Notes under the pieces: model-generated | Told to the model about the DNA's origin: nothing | Seen by the model: the letters and a program-made list of their open reading frames with translations, nothing else | Databases searched by the model: none | Shown: piece by piece, positions 7,259 to 12,281 of the stretch | Layout: the number at the start of each line of letters is the position of its first letter | Position numbering within the stretch: position 1 is the first letter of the stretch | Assembly (NCBI GenBank): GCA_947085525.1 | Contig: CAMTWU010000005.1 | Span: forward strand, 1 to 21,833 | DNA: 21,833 nt | Reading direction: 5' to 3' | From: JACPYF01 sp947085525 | Lineage (GTDB): Bacteria > Patescibacteriota > Saccharimonadia > Saccharimonadales > Saccharimonadaceae | Position numbers and translations under genes: made by a program

Positions 7259-7453
7259 TTATACTCCTAGGGCTTTCTTGATATTTTTGCGGATTGATCC
7301 AGTGACTTCAGCACTTGAACCGATACGTCGTTTACGGCTAGCACTCTTTTTCGCGAGCATATGTCCACCAAAGGCACGACGACGCAAAATCTTACCGCTT
7401 GAAGTAATCTTCACGCGCTTTGCGGTTCCTTTATGAGTTTTCATCTTTGGCAT
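7259..7453 (-). CDS. rpmI: 50S ribosomal protein L35
   Basis: A 64-residue, very basic large-subunit protein with the standard MPKMKTHKGTAKRVKITSSG opening and KKSASRKRR in the middle. It starts one base after the infC stop, with its Shine-Dalgarno AAGGAG inside the last codons of infC, indicating translational coupling. Order and spacing are the common bacterial infC-rpmI-rplT arrangement. Confidence 0.97.
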   Translation of the reverse strand: MPKMKTHKGTAKRVKITSSGKILRRRAFGGHMLAKKSASRKRRIGSSAEVTGSIRKNIKKALGV

Positions 7454-7454
7454 G

Positions 7455-7961
7455 CTATTTACTCCTTACAGTAATGCTTAAATTTCTACCAGCCATGCTC
7501 GGCTGTTGTTCGCTCACAACTTCTTCACCTAGTAGCTCTTGGACTCGTTTGATCATTTCAAATCCGAGTTCTTTGTGAGCCATCTCTCGTCCTTTAAAAA
7601 CAACGGTGAGTCTGACTTTGTGACCTTCTTCTAGAAACTTACGAACTTTGCGGAGCTTTATGTCCAGGTCATTTGCGCCAATCTTGAGGCCTATTCGAAT
7701 TTGTTTCATTTCGCTAGGTTTACTCTTGGCTCGAGCTTTTTGCAGCTCTTTTGTCTTTTGGTACTGATACTTACCCCAGTCAATGACTTTGGCAACAGGG
7801 GGATTAGCAGCTGGTGATATCTCAACCAAGTCCAACCCTGCATCTTCAGCGGCTTTTAGAGCTTCCTGACGAGACAAAATACCTATTTGTTCGCCGCTCT
7901 CTCCTATAACCCGTAGCTCCGAGGCTCGAATAGCCTCATTGATACGTACCGACTTATTGAT
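7455..7961 (-). CDS. infC: Translation initiation factor IF-3 with a predicted AUC start codon
   Basis: IF-3 binds the 30S subunit, prevents premature joining with 50S and proofreads the start codon. Reading from the ATC at 7961 gives 168 residues that begin (M)NKSVRINEAIRASELRVIG, matching the conserved IF-3 N terminus; later come GLDLVEISPAANPPVAKVIDWGKY and FKGREMAHKELG. No ATG, GTG or TTG lies in frame between the upstream in-frame TGA (just before 7965) and TTG at 7877. Starting at that TTG would remove the first 28 residues, including the conserved strand. AAGGAG lies 9 bases ahead of the ATC. E. coli infC uses AUU and autoregulates through it, so an AUC start fits the family. First gene of infC-rpmI-rplT. 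Confidence 0.9.
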   Translation of the reverse strand: MNKSVRINEAIRASELRVIGESGEQIGILSRQEALKAAEDAGLDLVEISPAANPPVAKVIDWGKYQYQKTKELQKARAKSKPSEMKQIRIGLKIGANDLDIKLRKVRKFLEEGHKVRLTVVFKGREMAHKELGFEMIKRVQELLGEEVVSEQQPSMAGRNLSITVRSK

Positions 7962-8006
7962 CTTGAATCACTCCTTTTAACGTTTATTATTAGTTCCTAT
8001 GCAGGC

Positions 8007-8035
8007 ATTTTAACAGATTACCTATTGAGGTGCAA
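8007..8035 (-). promoter_or_regulatory. Promoter of the infC-rpmI-rplT operon
   Basis: On the minus strand, -35 TTGCAC (8035-8030), a 17-base spacer and -10 TAAAAT (8012-8007) with TGT in front. The predicted start near 8000 gives a leader of about 39 bases carrying AAGGAG. The promoter begins about 10 bases after the comM stop codon, so comM read-through could also feed the operon. Confidence 0.72.
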
Positions 8036-8045
8036 TAGGGGAGGA

Positions 8046-9563
8046 TCACAAAATATGATTAGCGGCTCTGTATTGCAAGGCTTCTGAGATATGAGATACT
8101 TCAATATCGTCTTTTTGTTCTAGATCAGCGATCGTTCGTGCAACCTTGATCACCTTGAAGTAAGAGCGAGTGGTGAGACCCAGTCTGTCAGACGCTTTGG
8201 CTAAAAGCTCACGAACTTCTTTGCTCAGTTTGAGCTGCTTTTTTATCTGTTGGCTACTCAGGGTTGCATTGCTAGTAGTCAGGCTGCCGTATCGTTTTTG
8301 TTGCAGTGAGCGAGCCTGTTGTATCTGCTGACGAATGGTATCTGCTAGTTTTGTGGTGGTTTTTTCTAGCAGCTCGTCATGAGGGACGCGGCCAACATGA
8401 ACGACGAGATCTATTCTATCTAACAAGGGTCCAGAGATTTTCTTTTGATATTGCAATATTTGAGTTGTACTGCAGTTACATTCGCGAGTATCATCGCCAT
8501 AATAACCACAAGGACAGGGGTTTTGAGTCGCTACCAGCATAAAGTTCGCAGGAAAACTGACTCGACTACTGGCACGAGAGATATGGATTTCACGATCTTC
8601 TAGTGGTTGGCGCATGACCTCTAGGCTAGCTCTGGGATATTCAGGCAGTTCATCTAGGAATAACACACCCAAATGCGCCAAACTGACTTCGCCTGGTATT
8701 GGATTGCGACCACCACCTATGAGTGAGATATGGCTGGCGGTGTGATGGGGGGATCGGAACGGGCGGTTTAGTAAAGTTTCTGAGGCAGTCTCTCCTGACA
8801 AACTATGCAGTTTTGTTACTTCTATCTGTTCTGGTAACGAAAGGGGTGGCAGAAGGTCGACAAGAGCTTTAGCGAGCATTGTTTTACCAGTTCCTGGAGG
8901 GCCAGTGAACAAAATATTATGATGGCCAGTTGCAGCAATAGTTAACGCTCGCTTTGCAACTGGTTGTCCGTAGATATCATCAATAGTGAGCTTTGATCGG
9001 CTAGTAATGGTTGTTTCTTCGTCTCGCACAGTCGGTTCTAATATTTTTTCCTTCTTGAGATGCAAGAAAAGTTCGCCGAGTGAGCTGATGCCAATAATCT
9101 CGATACCATCGATTAATGCAGCCTGTTGGGCGTTTTGTTGTGGCAGGAATAGACGGACTGCACCATGCTTTTTGGCTGTCTCAGCCAAATTTATAGCTCC
9201 TCGGATCGATCGCAAGTTACCATCGAGCGATAGTTCGCCAGCAAACACACTACCATCTGTTTCTTTGGCTGATATTTGACCACTCACTGTCAAAATAGCT
9301 AGCGCGATAGGGAGGTCAAATTGGGCTCCGTCCTTTGGTAGGTTAGCGGGTGCTAGGTTGATGGTTACCTTCGATGCCGGAAACTCTAGATGTGAATTTT
9401 TAATTGCACTGCGTACGCGCTCTTTTGCTTCGTCGACTGCTTTGTTAGCAAGACCTACTATCTGTAAACCCGGTAAACCTTTGCTCGCATCACACTCAAC
9501 TTCTATGATTTGGCCGTCAAAGCCAACATTTGTTGCCGAAAGAATTGTTCCCACCATAATCAT
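8046..9563 (-). CDS. comM: ComM-like AAA+ protein (Mg-chelatase-like, YifB family)
   Basis: A 505-residue protein with the three-part ComM layout: an N-terminal Lon-protease-S16-like domain (about 1-170), a central AAA+ domain with Walker A GPPGTGKT (221-228) and Walker B LFLDE (301-305), a Cys cluster NPCPCGYYGDDTRECNC (C350, C352, C362, C364), and a C-terminal Mg-chelatase helical domain. In Vibrio and Haemophilus, ComM is a hexameric branch-migration helicase that helps integrate DNA taken up by natural transformation; the same role here is inferred. The start may be the second ATG (9557), because the -10 element lies only three bases before the first. It is divergent from ssrA and followed closely by infC. 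Confidence 0.93.
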   Translation of the reverse strand: MIMVGTILSATNVGFDGQIIEVECDASKGLPGLQIVGLANKAVDEAKERVRSAIKNSHLEFPASKVTINLAPANLPKDGAQFDLPIALAILTVSGQISAKETDGSVFAGELSLDGNLRSIRGAINLAETAKKHGAVRLFLPQQNAQQAALIDGIEIIGISSLGELFLHLKKEKILEPTVRDEETTITSRSKLTIDDIYGQPVAKRALTIAATGHHNILFTGPPGTGKTMLAKALVDLLPPLSLPEQIEVTKLHSLSGETASETLLNRPFRSPHHTASHISLIGGGRNPIPGEVSLAHLGVLFLDELPEYPRASLEVMRQPLEDREIHISRASSRVSFPANFMLVATQNPCPCGYYGDDTRECNCSTTQILQYQKKISGPLLDRIDLVVHVGRVPHDELLEKTTTKLADTIRQQIQQARSLQQKRYGSLTTSNATLSSQQIKKQLKLSKEVRELLAKASDRLGLTTRSYFKVIKVARTIADLEQKDDIEVSHISEALQYRAANHIL

Positions 9564-9566
9564 TCT

Positions 9567-9595
9567 AGTAAAACACTAATAGTAAAAACCGACAA
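9567..9595 (-). promoter_or_regulatory. Promoter of comM, predicted leaderless
   Basis: On the minus strand, -35 TTGTCG (9595-9590), a 17-base spacer and -10 TTTACT (9572-9567) preceded by TGT. Transcription would begin around the first or second ATG of comM, leaving at most a few untranslated bases. It lies just beside the divergent ssrA promoter. Confidence 0.55.
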
Positions 9596-9599
9596 GCTA

Positions 9600-9608
9600 T
9601 GGTATAAT
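9600..9608 (+). promoter_or_regulatory. Extended -10 promoter of ssrA
   Basis: TGG plus the consensus TATAAT. A start near 9614-9615 leaves a short 5' extension that RNase P would remove at 9621. No -35 match is present. Confidence 0.7.
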
Positions 9609-9620
9609 AACAGGGTACGT

Positions 9621-10025
9621 GGGGCTGACCATAGCTTTCGACGATAGGACATTAACAGATTACTTTGCAAGTCGACAAACACCGTAAGTGTTATTTTAAT
9701 TGTAAATCCATTTACAGTAGCAAAAGACTACGCTGCTTCACTCTTGCAAAAGTTTGAAGTACGTACTTTTGCGCCAGTTACAGCTTAATTGTTGTAGCCG
9801 CTCCCTAGCGTAGGCAACATAATGCTAGGCGAGTGTCATATTCATGTTGCTGGTTTTGTTTTGAGCAATGGTGAAACAAAATGAGATTTTACCAAAGCGA
9901 CTTTACTTGTGTTTTGCTATTTCCATAGCAAGTCAAAGTCGTAAAAAAATTTAGAAATAGCTAAACTTGTAGACGAGTAGTCAGTTACCAATCGGACCCG
10001 GGCGCAATTCCCGGCAGCTCCACCA
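9621..10025 (+). ncRNA. ssrA: tmRNA (transfer-messenger RNA)
   Basis: Rescues stalled ribosomes and tags the incomplete protein for degradation. The 5' end GGGGCTG pairs with CAGCTCC at the 3' end (one G-U), and CCA is encoded (10023-10025). The tRNA-like T-arm is at 9998-10014. The mRNA part resumes at GCA 9720-9722 and stops at TAA 9786-9788, encoding A-AKDYAASLLQ-type sequence: AKDYAASLLQKFEVR then TFAPVTA, 22 residues after counting the first Ala once. The tag opening AKDYA resembles usual tags, but the end is VTA rather than LAA. The T-loop is CGCAATT instead of the usual TTC-initial loop. Terminator at 10047-10077. Length about 405 nt, in the normal range. Confidence 0.95.
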
Positions 10026-10046
10026 GAATTTATTCCATATATAAGA

Positions 10047-10077
10047 AAAACAACCGCCTGCGAGTAGCGGTTGTTTT
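10047..10077 (+). terminator. Intrinsic terminator of ssrA
   Basis: An 11-bp stem AAAACAACCGC/GCGGTTGTTTT around a nine-base loop, ending in T-rich sequence, 21 bases after the CCA end. Confidence 0.88.
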
Positions 10078-10224
10078 AAGTTTGGAGACCTTTTTGTTTT
10101 TGAACCCCTGAGTAAGTTTTTTATTCAAGAGTTACCCCTATAATATCGCGCCAAAACGCTAATGTCAACACTATTTTTGTATGAAATTTTTCTTGTGGAA
10201 AACTAAATATAATACTAAAACAGC

Positions 10225-10233
10225 TGGTATAGT
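10225..10233 (+). promoter_or_regulatory. Extended -10 promoter of the YdcF-like gene, predicted leaderless
   Basis: TGG plus TATAGT, with only six bases before the ATG at 10240, so the start site should fall at or next to the A of the start codon. No Shine-Dalgarno sequence is present. Confidence 0.55.
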
Positions 10234-10239
10234 GGGACT

Positions 10240-10932
10240 ATGCCTGGTAAAAAAATAGATTTAAGCAAAAAAGTATTTGACGAGGCCCAAGTAATTTGGG
10301 ATTACATGCAGCTAAACCATGAATTGAAGCCAGTGGATATAATTTTGGTGCTTGGTAGCCGTGATGATCGCGTTGCGGGTTATTCTGCTGAACTTTTTAA
10401 CAAAAAATATGCAACAAAGATTGTTGTATCGGGTGGTATATCACACAAAAACGATTTACTAGCTACCGAGTGGAAAGATGAAACAGAAGCAGACCACTTT
10501 TCAGACATAATAGTATCAATGGGCGTACCAAAAGAAGCTATTTTATTAGAAGCTGAGGCAACTAATACTGGTGAAAATATTAAAAACACCTATTTACTTC
10601 TTGAAAAGTTAAATTCACTACCTAAATCTCTCATTTTAGTTCAAAAACCATATATGGAGCGACGCACATATGCAACTTTCATGAAACAGTGGCCGAATGC
10701 CCAGCAGGTGGACGTTATGGTTACTTCACCAGATCTAAGTTTTGGTGATTATATTAATGATGACCAAACTTTAAACGAAGTAATTTCAATAATGGTGGGT
10801 GATTTACAACGAATCATCGAGTACCCAAAAATGAATTATCAAATTTACCAAAATATACCCGAAAACGTGCAAAAGGCATACGAATATCTAATACAACAAG
10901 ACTTTATAGAGCATTTATTACAACAAAAATAA
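10240..10932 (+). CDS. YdcF/DUF218 family protein
   Basis: A 230-residue cytoplasmic protein with the DUF218 pattern: a first Rossmann-like strand ending VLGS (37-40), IVVSGG (61-66), a T-E-A-x-H element near 82-86, EATNTGEN (106-112) and VQKPYMERRT (134-143). E. coli YdcF binds S-adenosylmethionine and the related SanA/YcjX group affects envelope permeability, but the reaction is not established, so only the family is named here. It has no signal peptide. The gene looks more A-rich than its neighbours and is monocistronic, lying between ssrA and a gene-free stretch; recent acquisition is possible but not shown. About 160 bases between the ssrA terminator and this gene hold nothing I can identify apart from the promoter. 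Confidence 0.85.
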   Translation: MPGKKIDLSKKVFDEAQVIWDYMQLNHELKPVDIILVLGSRDDRVAGYSAELFNKKYATKIVVSGGISHKNDLLATEWKDETEADHFSDIIVSMGVPKEAILLEAEATNTGENIKNTYLLLEKLNSLPKSLILVQKPYMERRTYATFMKQWPNAQQVDVMVTSPDLSFGDYINDDQTLNEVISIMVGDLQRIIEYPKMNYQIYQNIPENVQKAYEYLIQQDFIEHLLQQK

Positions 10933-11007
10933 CGATGTGAATAAAACTATTTACTCTGTTATATATTATTTGTTATTTTTATTACAACAAAAGTGCTTAA
11001 AAAAGTA

Positions 11008-11036
11008 TTGACGCTTATGTCTATTTGTGCTAAAAA
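11008..11036 (+). promoter_or_regulatory. Strong promoter in a gene-free stretch
   Basis: -35 TTGACG (11008-11013), a 17-base spacer and -10 TAAAAA (11031-11036) preceded by TGC. It predicts a start near 11043 with no open reading frame for the next 310 bases. It is better matched at -35 than most promoters in the window. Confidence 0.55.
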
Positions 11037-11042
11037 TGAATG

Positions 11043-11335
11043 CAAGCTTTAAAACAAAACAAACACAAAAAAGCTCGCACCTTGCAACACTCCGCAAGAC
11101 ATAACAATTGACGGAAATTTGGCGCCATAATCACCAAAGATTACGACGTCAATGCTCCGCCAAAACAAAAATGTTAACGCGTTGAGTAATTCACTGCTGA
11201 ACGTTTACCATACGGTAGATAGTTCACACCCACGATATGCTCCAATCTTTTGATTGTGAGCGGTCAGTCGCCTTCGGCGACGAGCGCCCAATATTAAATA
11301 TACAGCGGCGGATTCGTCGCCAAGGCTCTTTTTTT
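11043..11335 (+). ncRNA. Candidate structured noncoding RNA or long regulatory leader
   Basis: The 420 bases between 10933 and 11354 hold no credible gene. From the promoter at 11008 onward I find an A/C-rich single-stranded run (11051-11070) and then a string of hairpins. They are CTTGC/GCAAG (11081-11098); ATTGACG/CGTCAAT (11107-11153) enclosing TAATC/GATTA; TGAAC/GTTCA (11198-11226) enclosing TTACC/GGTAG; GCTC-CAATC/GATTG-GAGC (11239-11261); and GTCGCC/GGCGAC (11267-11281). A last pairing GGCGACGA/TCGTCGCC (11276-11321) precedes seven T. None of the standard signatures of SRP RNA, 6S RNA, RNase P or tmRNA is visible. The stretch 10933-11007 is AT-rich with no element I can name. Confidence 0.45.
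11276..11335 (+). terminator. Possible terminator, with a competing upstream hairpin
   Basis: GGCGACGA (11276-11283) pairs perfectly with TCGTCGCC (11314-11321); AAGGCTC and seven T follow. The local hairpin GGCG/CGCC (11307-11321) could also serve as the terminator stem. The 5' arm is shared with the hairpin GTCGCC/GGCGAC at 11267-11281, so the two cannot form together. Confidence 0.4.
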
Positions 11336-11336
11336 C

Positions 11337-11345
11337 TGATATCCT
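11337..11345 (+). promoter_or_regulatory. Possible extended -10 of the 11355 gene
   Basis: TGA plus TATCCT, nine bases before the ATG, the same spacing as for thrS and the protease. The match is weak (TATCCT), so read-through from 11043 is the alternative source of transcript. Confidence 0.35.
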
Positions 11346-11354
11346 TATCCTACG

Positions 11355-11765
11355 ATGTTAGATAATATTACGCATAAGCTTTGGTACGGCATATACCTCA
11401 CACCTCTGATCAGCATACTATTGCTCATTTATATCTGGAACACTACAAACCCAGGAACCGTTGGTCCGCTGGGTATTTTATTTGTTTTTGTACTGTTGTA
11501 TTTGTTTTGGGCGAGTGTGTTTTTCATACTATTACACCTTGGCTTTGCGATATTTCGAAAGAGTAGCTTGTTTAGAGTTTTTATGTCGCGCAGGGAGAAC
11601 AAGCCATTTAACTGGAAGCTCAGTTATTATGTCGCCAGTATTATCGCCTTTATGCCAGTGTTGCTACTGGCTATGCAGTCGGTAAATCAGTTAACTATCA
11701 GAGATGTATTGCTGGTGCTTGGTTTTACAGGACTAGCAATTTTTTACATTCTGAGACGCAGCTAA
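11355..11765 (+). CDS. Small four-helix integral membrane protein of unknown function
   Basis: 136 residues, with hydrophobic segments at about 12-28, 36-66 (probably one long or two short helices), 90-107 and 113-132, separated by a basic loop around RRENKPFNWK. This suggests an inner-membrane protein with positively charged cytoplasmic loops. I recognise no family. It lies 55 bases upstream of the 11820-15017 pair, which encodes a membrane-anchored ATPase, so a link to that machine is plausible from position only. It may be leaderless or read from the upstream structured RNA. Confidence 0.7.
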   Translation: MLDNITHKLWYGIYLTPLISILLLIYIWNTTNPGTVGPLGILFVFVLLYLFWASVFFILLHLGFAIFRKSSLFRVFMSRRENKPFNWKLSYYVASIIAFMPVLLLAMQSVNQLTIRDVLLVLGFTGLAIFYILRRS

Positions 11766-11802
11766 CCACTGATTGCAACTAGGTCTTTGTATCTATTAAT
11801 TA

Positions 11803-11811
11803 TGCTATAAT
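11803..11811 (+). promoter_or_regulatory. Consensus extended -10 of the 11820 gene, predicted leaderless
   Basis: TGC plus TATAAT, a full match, with eight bases before the ATG at 11820 and no ribosome site. It should drive the 11820-15017 pair. Confidence 0.65.
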
Positions 11812-11819
11812 TGTGACAT

Positions 11820-12266
11820 ATGGAACCACATGCAAATAATGCAGAAAACACACCTGGTAATAGTGCTGAGCAACAGCCTCAAAATCCAGAAATAAACGCT
11901 TCACCTTATCGTAAACTAGAGAAGTTTCCTATCGGTGCGTTGGAGCATCTGGGTGGGGATCAATCACAAGAACGTTCAGGAGCTATCAGTAATGATCCTC
12001 AGGCAGCGACGGATGCAGCAACTACGCTGCCAGCAATACCGACTCCAGTTCAAGATGACATATCTACTGATACAACAACTACTCATACACCAGCAGTTGC
12101 AGCGGATGATGATGTGATAGAAAAGGAATGGGTGAACAAGGCAAAGAAAGTAATCAACCAAACTAAAGGTGATCCCTATACAAAAGAGCGTGAGGTGAGT
12201 AAACTACAAGCAGATTACATGCAGAAACGCTATGGCAAGCAAGTTAAAATTCCAGATGAAACATAA
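11820..12266 (+). CDS. Hypothetical protein: disordered N terminus and charged helical C terminus
   Basis: 148 residues. Residues 1-100 are rich in N, Q, P, T, A and D and look unstructured; residues about 100-145 are a charged, probably helical segment around EKEWVNKAKKVINQTKGDPY. No signal peptide or membrane segment is present. It ends 15 bases before the large VirD4-like ATPase gene and probably shares its transcript, so an accessory or adaptor role is possible by position only. I do not recognise a named family. Confidence 0.75.
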   Translation: MEPHANNAENTPGNSAEQQPQNPEINASPYRKLEKFPIGALEHLGGDQSQERSGAISNDPQAATDAATTLPAIPTPVQDDISTDTTTTHTPAVAADDDVIEKEWVNKAKKVINQTKGDPYTKEREVSKLQADYMQKRYGKQVKIPDET

Positions 12267-12281
12267 TGAGGTAACAAAGAG

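Noticed and set aside
7455..7877. infC starting at TTG 7877
   Set aside because: Would delete 28 residues that match the conserved IF-3 N terminus and lacks a ribosome site.
10190..10205. DnaA-box-like TGTGGAAAA; another near 15425
   Set aside because: Single mismatched copies, one inside a gene, with no cluster or AT-rich unwinding element; gyrB-gyrA alone does not prove an origin.
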